From assembly GCA_000149265.1 (NCBI GenBank), contig CH003282.1:670854-734853 (forward strand): a stretch of DNA of 64,000 nt. The letters are read 5' to 3'. The notes beneath the pieces were generated by a model that saw only the letters and a list, made by a program, of their open reading frames with translations, ran no database searches and was not told where the DNA came from. Below are positions 50,240 through 61,200 of this stretch, one piece after another (position 1 is the first letter of the stretch; each line of letters starts with the position of its first letter). Both the position numbers and the translations under genes were made by a program. This DNA comes from Ciona savignyi (Eukaryota > Chordata > Ascidiacea > Phlebobranchia > Cionidae).

Positions 50240-51248
50240 CTCTTTGACTACCGGCAAAATGCATTAATTCAAACATGCTGTACCGCAGTGTTTTTTACAA
50301 TTTTTGGTCATTTTCAAACTAGCACAGTTTTTCATAAGTTTATGCTATAATTTAATATTTAGTATGTTTGGAAAGATAATTTAACCCTCTTCTTTTAAAC
50401 AAGCCACATACCTAAAATCTACCTCCAATAAGGAATATATTATGTAAATTTTAGTGAACACCACTTTATATGTAAAGAAAATTCTTTTTGACTTTGAAAA
50501 TTTTGAGGTGCATTGACAAATGAAATACTCACTAATTATTGGTATGGCCAAATGCTATGAAAATTGGAATGTAGATTGTCTAATAGTCTTTGTACTCAGG
50601 AAAATTTGAACTGTATTTTTATCTTTAGTAGTTTTTTTACTATTCCTTATTGGAATTTCCCCTTTTTCTGACTATATTAAGAAAAAATAACCCAAAACGC
50701 ATTGAAGTTCCATGACATAATAAAAACACGTTTCTGAATTTCCAGTGTCTGCCTTTGCTCTACTCATCAGCTTGTGCACACGAAACTAGTCTCGCCGCCT
50801 TTCTCTTTACGTGCTCTCAGCAGGCCCAGCTGGATTCATGCTTTTTTGGCTTTAACGCGTGCTGGGAAAACGTCACCAACGCTCTCCTTTTTATCTCAAC
50901 GCCACGAAATTCACAGAGAATGTAAAGAAAGACTTGCTTGACAACAAGCGCTTCTTCCCAAGTTAACACGACTCCTATTTGCTGAGTTAGTCACGTTTAA
51001 ACTCCTGTAAAATCGATCGAAAAAAGAGGCGAAGCCTTGAAAAAGAAAGGCTATTACTCCTTACATTTTCAATATTTCTCCAAGAAAATTACAGAGAATA
51101 AATTTCAGGCTTTCCTTGATCGAATAAGCCATAGCTGAGCTCTCTACCATTACGCGAGAAATCGCTTTTTAGATTTGCACCTATTTTTGTGCGGGACACC
51201 ATGTTTGTACACCAACTCACGATAAATCGCGAGTTGGGACGCAAAGAG
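50240..51248. mobile_element. TTAA-flanked element nested in the composite hAT
   Basis: Starts CTCTTTGACTACCGGCAAAA, ends GGGACGCAAAGAG, and has TTAA on both sides (50236-50239 and 51249-51252). The 7-bp termini CTCTTTG/CAAAGAG resemble those of the element at 296-1185 (CCCTTTG). It is 1009 bp with no transposase ORF. Confidence 0.65.
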
Positions 51249-51455
51249 TTAAAAAATAGGGCTAGATCACTATATTTAACAATCATTTACCGCCCGGTAT
51301 CTATTTTTTAAATGAGAAATATATGCACAGAATAGCAAGTTTAAATATATGATAAAACATTGTAGAATAGGATTCGAAATCCTAGATTCGAAATACGTTA
51401 TTCTAAAATATTTTTAATACCTAATAATCATATATTGTGCATCCCTCAATACAAT

Positions 51456-52680
51456 AAAACACGCATATGATGATTAGGCGCGACTTAAAAAACCGAACTC
51501 GGCTTCTCTGAGCTGTTTATTGCAGGAGCCATAGTTCTAAACTGTTTGACATTAATTCATACTAAAAAACAAAGAGGTATGGCAGTATGTAGGTAAAAGG
51601 AACTTCTGAAAACGTTTAAGTCTACGGTGCGGTTAAAGCGGTTTTATAACCGTGTGAAGGGGGAGTCATAAGAAACCAGATATAACTGATATGCACAAAA
51701 TGCGGTACATATTGAATAATAACACAATCACGGATTTGGTACAAAATCGATAGTGGATTTCAGTGCAACGAAAAAAGTTTAAGACATCCCGTACCCACCG
51801 TAAACCATTTTCGGGGAACCCCCCAACACTTAACCGCACTCCAACCAGTGATCAGTCTGACTTAAGACCCCATAATAACAGATTTAAAAATTTGGTTAAA
51901 TCTTGTCTGGACAATCTTATTTAAACAAGAATTCAGACATCCAGTACCCTTCATAAAAATATAGAAGTTTGAATAGATAAATCGCTACACTGAAATACTA
52001 AACATGTGGCTGCAGTTAGGATGTGCCGGCGATGGTAGACCATTTGTGCAGAGTATCCACGGGACATCCCTATTTCAGTTTCACGTAGAAGCGTGTTCTG
52101 TTAAGTTTTAGATTGCTGTATTTTTGTTAAGTTGCATATTGTTGGAGACCTGACCGGAAATTTGGTAAATTAAGGATTTGTTTGGCTAATTATCTGTTTG
52201 TTGTAAAATTTTGCCCGAGGATATGTATAATAGTTATCAACTAAAACCAATCAACTAACAAAGTTAATTGCAAACAACCTTTTTTATTACAATACTTTGT
52301 GCCACCAAAATAAAATAGGATGGTTTATTATTGTCCAAATAAACTTTTTAGTCGAAGTTTTTTCAAATAGTATATATTCCTTTTACACAAGTTTGAGACA
52401 TTTAATCGTAAATTTAAGATTAAGGCATCTTCAATCGTAAATTTGAATACAGGTATAGCACGTCATATTTACCACCACCAATCTAAAAAAATGTTTAAAG
52501 GCTTCATACTAAACCGCTAACTGGTAGTCCCAAACGTTATTGAATACATTCCGATTCTTTTTGTTTTATATTATTCTGCATAACGCTGAAGACAGACATA
52601 ACGACCAGATGCTTCAAATGTAAGTGCGTTAGCCATTTTTATACGAAATAGACAAACAATTACGCAGTGAAATACCCTAA
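51456..52680. other. Gene-free stretch
   Basis: No exon or defined repeat was supported between the composite hAT and the diverged tandem-repeat units that follow. Confidence 0.5.
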
Positions 52681-52689
52681 ATTAAGATT

Positions 52690-53035
52690 TGTTACTTAAT
52701 CATGATTGTGGCAGGCATTTTATGTCTTTCAACTTCTTCAAAATGAGGGGTCGAATCGGAATGAAACTTGAAGAATTATTTAATAAAATTATCTAAATAT
52801 TTAGAAGCAAAAATTGTATTTAGTAAGCCTAGGGAAGTTTCCAGGAGCTGTGCAAAATTAAATGGATTTTTTCCCTATAATTAGTCATTTTTCACAAAAT
52901 CGCAAATAGAATATAAATTAAGACTTGTCCGTAAATCGTGATTGTGACATTGCATGTCGCCGACACCTCCAAGAAGCAGTGTTCCAATCTATTTAAAATT
53001 GCAAAAAATGGTTAGATAACATGATCTAGATAATT
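52690..53035 (+). repeat. Diverged single units of the 336-bp repeat
   Basis: ATTGTGGCAGGCATTTTATG.. GGAATGAAACTTGAAGAAT at 52705 and ATTGTGACATTGCATGTCGC at 52940 correspond to the start and middle of the array unit at 47.8-49.3 kb, with heavy divergence. Confidence 0.6.
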
Positions 53036-53284
53036 ATTCTTTTACATTATAACAATTGAATTAAGTCGCGGAGGTGCGCTGAAGTTGCTTTGTATCGTCT
53101 TTTTACCCACATATTGTACCATTGTTACCTTTGTATATTACCCTTTAAAATAGTATCCGTAGGCCCCCACCCTCCGTACACGACTGACGACACGAACCCG
53201 TCCTCTTCCGCCCCGTTGTTGAGCATCGGTGACGGTCCAGCCATCGTGCGGACGGCTTGGTTAAGATAAAATAGGAGCCGTTTT

Positions 53285-53405
53285 TAATGACGTGTTTAAC
53301 GACTGTTCGTTTTGCCGCCTTTTCCTGTTCCTGTGTCGTTATTTTATTCGCTTGCCATTTTTAAATACTGGGGCAAAAATGAATAAACTAAATTAAACTA
53401 AACAT
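53285..53405 (+). repeat. (AAACT)n-tailed dispersed repeat, copy 4
   Basis: GACGTGTTTAACGACTGTTC, TTTGCCGCCTTTTCCTGTTC and the tail AATAAACTAAATTAAACTAA. Upstream sequence (53060-53280, GC-richer) may be a longer 5' part of the same retroelement. It shares GGTGC(A/G)CT(A/G)AAGTT with 45.0 kb. Confidence 0.7.
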
Positions 53406-53519
53406 GATTATGTTTTGGCATGGTGGGAATTTCCATTGTGTAATTTATCCACATATCCAAAACATATTAAAAACTAAAACTTCTAATATGTTTAAATCAA
53501 TATTTCATATTATTTTATA

Positions 53520-54200
53520 GGGAGCTAAAGCAAATTTAACAGTAGGTTAGGTGCGATCAAGTGTTGAGGGGCTTCCCTAAAAAAATGGTTCATAGTGGGG
53601 ATGCTGTATCTAAATCTTTTTTGTTTGCATTAAAATTCACTATCCATTTGTAGTGGTTTTAAGTGTTCGCTGGCTAATTTATATATGTGGTAATAGTATA
53701 ACATAGTAAGTTATCATTTTTGTATTTTAACGGATTTCCCGTGTTAACTTGCCTTGTGTAGAGTACGTTTGTGCCTTTCTAAATTTATTTTATTCGCCTA
53801 CAACTTTTCCTACAATATAACGTGAATAATCCTTATGACAGTTTTAAAATATCGGCTGTTATAGTATAATCGGTGCCGAACATTCGCAAAATGGCCGCCG
53901 TGCTTATATTCTTGGGTCTGTAGGGAATTTTCTTGACGAAATTTACTCAGAATATGCAAATGTAACCATATTAGCTAACAGGCACCAGTTGCAGTATTTA
54001 GTCGTATACCAAATATCAAGAAATTATAACAATTTTGTTTATTTTTAATCTAATATTTGTACCAGCGTTAATATTTATACAAAAAATACCAAGATCAAGT
54101 TTAGATTGGTAACTCGAGAAGAACTTATCCTAAATGTTTCTTAAATAAAGTAAATATTTTCCAAACCAGTCTTGAGATATCGGCGATAACGCCAAAATGC
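53520..54200. repeat. Family C-related internal sequence
   Basis: Shares ATATCGGCTGTTATAGTATA, GTGCCGAAC(A/G)TT(C/T)GCAAAA and GTGCTTATATTCTTGGG(T/C)CT with the interior of the element at 36547-38275. Ends were not located. Confidence 0.55.
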
Positions 54201-54529
54201 TAAAATTTACCAATATTTTGCCCTCAAGCATTCAACTACGCAATAATAATAATATCGTGGCAAAATAGCCTTTATAACCATGGGAGAAGAAAAGCGCCCA
54301 AAGCAATGTAATGTGTATTCGTGATTAGGATTCCATTTTGGTATTGTTTGATTATGCATGTTTAAGACAACCGTGCGCAAATGCATCGGAAGAGCGTCTA
54401 TATCTAAAATGTCCAAATGGCTTGTTGTAGGGCAGGCTTAGATTTTCGCGTGCAGCGCATTATATAATTGAGTAATAATATATATACAAGCAGTAAAAAG
54501 AATTAAAAGTTATATTTATTTCCTTAGAT

Positions 54530-54771
54530 CAGTTGTTCCCAAACTTTTTTTAACAAAAATTCACAACGGACGCCTTGCATTTTTTAATGTTTGACGGTAT
54601 AGTGAAGGCTAAAAAATTAAACGATCACAACCACAAAATCGATGTACCGTAGGCTATAGTGAAAAATAAGCCTATGCACAAAGCAAAAATATACTAAATG
54701 TCTTTCGCAGACCTTCTGATAGTGTTTCATGGACTCTAAAAGGTCCGCGAACCCCACTTTGGGAACCACTG
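54530..54771. mobile_element. hAT MITE, 242 bp
   Basis: Left end CAGTTGTTCCCAAACTTTTT. Right end, reverse-complemented, CAGTGGTTCCCAAAGTGGGG. These are classic hAT termini. The flanking 8 bp are CCTTAGAT (54522-54529) and CCTTATAT (54772-54779), a 7 of 8 match. No coding capacity. Confidence 0.85.
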
Positions 54772-55212
54772 CCTTATATAGATGGATTTCGCTAAATTGG
54801 CGCATATTTCGTAAAGTCGTGGCTATATACTATAACCCAACGATTCGACGTAAATAACAGTAAAACTTGGCTACGGCAAACGATAAAATCTTTCACTCTA
54901 TACATTTTTGATATAATTTAACTACGATCATAAACGTTGAAAACACATTGAGGTTTTAAATAAATAAGTAAATAAAAATGAAATATAAATGTCCCTACTC
55001 ATTTGATACCCTGGAGAATATGTTTACATAGTTTTTTAAAACCACTAGATAAATGGCCCTGCTAAAAGTGACGGTGTAATATTATATATTGTAATATCAG
55101 ATGACAACTATAACTATTCAGATGTCAAACTTCGCTTTAATAACGATATATCTTTTAGAAAACGGGAACAGTATAAACAATTCTTTTGGATTATAAGTTC
55201 CAGAAAAATAAA

Positions 55213-58200
55213 ATGGGTGTCACATCCTCGTTAGCTATTATACTACTGATGGCTACGAACGGTGAGTTTTGTTTATCAATTGAATTAATATACCTACAGG
55301 AAAATCTAACATCCGTGATTTAGAGCAATTTATTTGCAACTTCGAATAAATCTTGTGTTGTTTGTGCAATTTTGGTATTGACATGCAATTTATCTGCTGC
55401 TAAAGTGGTTTATATACACGCGTTGTTTTGTTGTGTACCAACGTGAATATTCATACATGACCTTTCTTCTTATGTTACGCAACGTCGGACTTATTTATTC
55501 CTTATAATACTGTGTTTTTATTGCCAAAAAAAATAATTTAAGTGTAAAAATAAGCGAACAAATTACCGAAGTTTTATTTTCACTTACTTTCCACAGGTTT
55601 TAGCCAGTCTTTGCCCACTCCAGTTGGTATAAGAGTTCCTCTCAGAACCAATAACGTTGTGCGTGTAGAATGGCAGCAACCTGCTTCTGTCGCTTACTCG
55701 TCGTTTAACGTCAGGGTAACAAAAATTATTTTATATCTTTACAATAGTCATCCCTTTGCATTGTCGATAAACCTCAGTTCTCGCGTCTGTTTAATCTTGG
55801 TTCGCTTCTGCTAAGACAATGGAGTGCTTATATTTGATAGACTATGTATTGCTTTACCGGTAAGAAAATGTTGTTCAATCTGTTGAAATAATTTATAAGT
55901 AAAAGCTTTCTTGTTTGTGGGGATTCTCCACAAAGCAGCAAAATATTTGTCTGACACCACTTCCCTTTTGCGTTGGTATTTTTGCATTAACCGATATCTT
56001 ATAAAGAGATTGTATAATTTAAATTCCACATGGACCGCTGCACATCTAATTCATATTTGATAACATTTCAGGAGTTTTAATTTTATTTAAAATCTATTGA
56101 CACAAAATTTATAACTACATTTCTTATTATACCATTTTAATTCACTTATAGTTCCATCTGGAAGCTTTTCTTTATCCGGTTCAAAGTCAGAATCAGTTGT
56201 AAACCTCCGCGTCTCACTTTGTCCAGTCGTTTTTTGTACAGACGCACTTAAACGCACGCTCTATTTGGAAATGCAATAAAATATAAGCTGGGGATTGCAA
56301 TGAAAATCCTACACGTGAAGATATTTCACTTTAATCTCGCGGTGCTGCCAAAATGATTGAAACGAGATAGCATAATTTTGGTTTGAGTTATACAACACAA
56401 GCTTGTTTTTGAATCTACACAATGCTTATTATATTGTTCTTGTTACCCTAACTAAAACGATAGGTTTAATTCGTTTAATTTGGCAAATACTGTAGTCCAA
56501 TTTATTCTCAACGCCCACCAATTGCCTATTAAGTGCTGCGCATGGCGCCCACTTTGGTAACCACTGGCGGTCATAGATCCCGGCGATTCACTGATCGTTA
56601 CCTATCACTCGTTGATATGTCGCCAATATAAACTACATTCATTTGTTCGAATGATCATCAATAGACTTTTGTTTCGTTCTTTTGACATTATACTTAATAG
56701 TGATTATTTTATGCTTTTTTATGTTTCTCTGTGATACTATGGTATTACAGTAGGCGAGCAAAAATTCGTCGCTTTACTAACGTGTCGTCAAAATAAATAA
56801 CGGCTAGAGGAGAATACTGTACGATAGACTTTTGTTTACCGAGCTTGTTAATAACTCGATCAACCTAACAAAATTTGTCAGCACAGAAGCCAAATAAAGC
56901 AAACAAAGTTCCCTTTAAAACAATAAGGTATGTTTATCACATCACTACACCCGCAAGCATTAAAGATTTATTTCAGATCACTCCAAGAGCAGTAATTCAC
57001 GATCCAGAGACACCAAGCGAAACGAGTAGAACTTTCAGTGGACTGAGACCCGGAATTCGGTATTCTGTCGAACTTGTAGGGGTGACTGAAGATGGAAGAC
57101 GATCAGCGCCGTTAAGATTCCATGTTTGGAGCGGTAAGCGTCTATATAAGTATCGTTCTTTGCGATAGTTGGATTGATGACAGATGTGTCATTTTTATTC
57201 TGGTCAGTAAAGATTTCACATTAAAATTTACATCATTGTATGGAAATCCGTGCATTCAACTCCATCGTAACCTTATTGGTCCATGGTAATTACTCTGGCT
57301 AGTTGGTATTTTATTTGGTTGTAAATTGAAATAAAGTGAAACAGGTGTATTCAACACACATATTGAAATAATTTCGGCGGCGAATAACATAACGCAGTGT
57401 TACAATTGTCGATCTTCAACACTGTGAATACACTGACCTATTCGGTAATAGTTAGACGCAGGCAAATGGAGTTTGTGATGTTATAATATATTTGTTTAAT
57501 TTTAAATCTTAACACAGTGCAACACACTGGCCGACAGCACTATCATTCTGTTAGGTGGTACGTCTAGGACAATGTGGATAAATTTATGAAATCAGAAGAA
57601 TATATGAGTTTTTTACCTAATCTACTTACTGAATACTTTCCCAGTACCACCGACTCCAAGCGGATTAATCCTCCGACCAATCAATGAAATCAACATTGAA
57701 ATTCAGTTCGGCGAATTTGAACGCATATATTCAACAGCCGTGGTCGGTTTGAAAGTAGCCTGGGATCATGTACCAGACCCAGGTATAAAGTATAAACTGG
57801 CAAAACAGATTTGAAAGGCCAACTATAGAATGTCAACCAAGTGTTAGCCGCCACTATCGTCCACCCCCATTTTGACTCTACTCTATATGTTTCTGCATAA
57901 ACGTTGGATTACCTGGTTATCTAATCACTCCTGCTATAACTGTCTGCAAACAGAAAAAAATGGGTTCCTGAGTTGAAAATACAAACTGGATATCCTTATT
58001 TTCTAAATAAAGCTTTTGATGGGTATTGAATGTCTAAATATTTGTTTAAATTAAAATTTTCTATTAATTTATATCGAAGTTTATTGATATTCTGTTTTTT
58101 ATGTCGAAATATTGTTTTACTGTAGGCCTATACAAGTTTGTTTAATTTTTTTGTGGTATTTACAGGGTAAAATGGTATATTTTAAATGTATTTTAGGTTT

Positions 58201-61200
58201 ATTTTTTAACCATTTCTTATTTCTTCAAAATTTAAGTTTAATAGTTCTTTTCAGTTTCGTCTATAATATCGAAAAGCAAAAAATATGGAAAACAAATAGA
58301 CCCCGTTTGTCACTTTTTCAGTTTATTTTAATATTCTATTTATGTTGTTTCTAACTTTCTTTTATTTTTTATAGCGAATAATTAATACTTAACAGTCCCG
58401 GAATAAGTGCGTTAAAAAAGGGGGAACCTGAAGTCAATTTTAAGAATATCTTAATAAATGGAAAAAAATACGCTGATTTCAAAAATCAAATCAGTTTCTT
58501 CCAATATTGTTTTGTTAAAGAGTTATGAGCAAATATGCATTTTATTTTATGTTAGGGGATTTCCCGTATTACGTCACTGACGTTGTTGAGATTTCGTGCC
58601 TATATGCATTGTATACAATCATGTGCCAGTTTAGAGGTGAATTAGTAACATAAGCGCCTGCAGGAGCGTTGTATTTTCGTTTTTTTATGGAGACTTAGCA
58701 TAACACTTGTCATATAGCCTAACTGAACCAATGTACCCGCGTGACAGCTTACCTTAAGCGCGCTCATTCAGGCCTGCACGATCCTGGACCTAAGCTGAAT
58801 GCTGAGGTATACAGGTCTCGTATTTAAATGACTTTAGAATAATAAGTCTTAGCAATTTATATCATAAATCATAGAAGTGAAGACAGAACAAGAAAACTAG
58901 AACAGGAGGCAGTAAACTGTAACTGCCAGCAATTTATAGAAATAAACCAGCCATCAATCAAAGATCAGACTATGCGGTGGGAACAGCCTATTTCTTTCAT
59001 GATTGTTGCTTTTCAATATATAGCCATAATCTGCAACGTAGACTAGCAATGTTGTTATCAACCCCTAGGCTACAAACTGAGAGTGTGAGAGATTTGGTAT
59101 ACATATGCATAGAAGTTTTAACAAATTTCTTTCGTTTTCTTCATTTCTAGAGTAAATTTAAGTTAATGTTGTAACACTAAAATGGATGACAGTTTTCAGC
59201 ATTTTGGCATGGATGAAAGAAGTTTTATTGTACACAATAAAACAACACAAATTTAGTCATGTGCGTTTGAACCAAGGAAAACGTCTGAAAGTAGTCGTTT
59301 GAAGATGCAAGCCCCATAGAAGAAAATGTTTATTTAGAAACATTACCTATTGACATGACTTGGTGCCGTTGCAAAAACTGTATTCTTATGGACACACCGC
59401 AAGAATGTTTATGCTGCATGAATGTACATGCATTTGTGCACAAAATAATGCCAGACTGGACTTGCATTACTAAAAGCCCTTATTTTTCAAATATCTGCTT
59501 GGATAAAGAAGTTCTTGAAGTTGCACTTGATGTACTGGGTTGATCACTATGTTTAAAATCATAATCAGAAAAATTTAAAATTGTTGGAAGCTGTATTTTT
59601 CACCAAGTGGGGTTTGTTTTTATCATCTTGGCTACTCCATTGGAGTCAAATACAATTTTACTATGATAATCCTTGTCACAAATATGTGCACTACACACTG
59701 CGGTTCTTTTTCCAGGTTGTTTAGAACGCTTGTATTGTTGTATCCATTGCTTCAACCGTTTTTTGTCGTTGTGAGGAAATCGATGGAAGAGCACAGGTGG
59801 ATTGGAATTTCGTGTGCTGTAATAGAAATTTGTACATCCTGGAGCAAAACAATATACTCCAATCACTCTTTCTTCCTTCTCAGTGGCTTAACTTTAGGCA
59901 TTTTACAATATCTAATAAAAAGAACTAAATTAGAAATGTGGTACATTCTTATTAACGTATTTGGGTAGTTAAGTAAAGATCTATTATATATATTCTTCAC
60001 TTACTTATCTGAGTGCTTGCTGTGTACTTATTGTCACACTACACATCAGCTACTCAACTGTGGATTAACTGTTTTTTGCAATAAGTGGTATTCTCAACCA
60101 GTAGGCTAATGCTCAGTTTCAATAACAGCAGACATTAAATGCACCACATACACAACAGCAAAACATTATACAAACAGCCAAGGTAAACCATGAAAGAAAT
60201 AGGCTTTTCCCACCGCATAGTCTAGCCTTTGCCTAATGGCTGGTTTATTTCTATAAATTGCTGGCAGTTACAGTTTAATGCATTCTGTTATAGTTTTCTT
60301 GTTCTGTTTTCACTTTTATTATTTATGATATAAATTGCTAAGACTTATTATTCTAAAGTCATTTAAATACGAGACCTGTATACCTCAGCATTCAGCTTAG
60401 GTCCAGGACCGTGCAGGCCTTAATGACCGCGCTTAAAGTAAGCTGTCACCATGTACATTGGTTCAGTAAGACTATATGACAAGTGTTATGCTAAGTCTGC
60501 ATAATAAAAACGAAAATACAACGCTCCTGCAGGCGCTTCTGTTACTAATTCACCTCTAAACTGACACATGATTGTATACAATGCATATAGGCACGAAATC
60601 TCAACAACGTCAGTGACGTAATACGGGAAATCCCCTACCATAAAATGAAATACATATTTGCTCATAACTCTTTAACCAAAAAATATTGGAAGAAACTGAT
60701 TTGATTTTTAAAATCAGCGTATTTTTTTCCATTTATTAAGATATTCTTAAAATTGACTTCAGTTCCCCTTTAAAGAATAAGTGGCGCGTCGACATGATAT
60801 AACCAGCACAAAACTTAAGATAAAACTTTAATAACGATCTTCACATCTATAATGATCTCAATTTACAAATCAAACAGCATCTTCAGCACTTTACGAGTAT
60901 AGAGTACAGATTCAAACGAAGGAAGGAATAAAACTTTTTCCACAAGATATGTCAACGGGGGAGACCGACATTACCAGCAGAATATACAGTGGGCTGACCG
61001 CTGGTATTGTATAACCTTTGAATATCATTTCGGCTGCTGGTGTCGCTACATCCGTGTGCCATTTGGTGTATGCATTTTATTCACAACATATGTGCGGTCG
61101 TGTTGCCGAATGGTTAACGAAGCCAATACATATACAGACTTCCATAAAAAAACGGAGTGACGAGGCCATAATCATGCATAATGGATTCGAAACTTGGCAA

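Larger units (their letters stand above)
47011..51447. mobile_element. Composite hAT element, 4.4 kb
   Basis: The left end is TAGGGATGCACAATATAGAA. The right end, reverse-complemented, is GAGGGATGCACAATATATGA. A perfect 8-bp duplication AATACAAT flanks it at 47003-47010 and 51448-51455. The left arm (to about 47640) and right arm (from about 49500) are homologous to the smaller hAT at 43360-44451. Between them lie a poly-T tract, the 336-bp tandem array and a family C terminus, and the right arm holds a TTAA-flanked element (50240-51248). The 206-codon ORF at 46998-47618 starts outside the element and resembles no transposase. Confidence 0.85.
58416..60769. mobile_element. TTAA-flanked DNA transposon with about 580-bp inverted repeats
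   Basis: The left arm (58416-about 59000) and right arm (about 60189-60769) are near-identical inverted copies. They share, for example, TGAAGTCAATTTTAAGAATA, GTATTACGTCACTGACGTTG and ACAACGCTCCTGCAGGCGCT (reverse-complemented on the left). TTAA flanks both ends (58412-58415, 60770-60773). The roughly 1.2-kb interior has a cysteine-rich ORF on the plus strand and a THAP ORF on the minus strand. TTAA targets with a THAP protein fit the Kolobok superfamily best (family knowledge), but the catalytic region is not visible, so this is a deletion derivative or a two-protein relative. It lies in intron 4 of the fibronectin III gene. Confidence 0.85.

Noticed and set aside
56875-56928. Possible extra exon between fibronectin III exons 2 and 3
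   Set aside because: In the phase required it contains a stop codon. Joining exon 2 directly to 56977 gives a complete domain.
57822-60769. CRISPR array or integron-like inverted structure
   Set aside because: The host is clearly eukaryotic, and the inverted arms are transposon termini with TTAA target sites.
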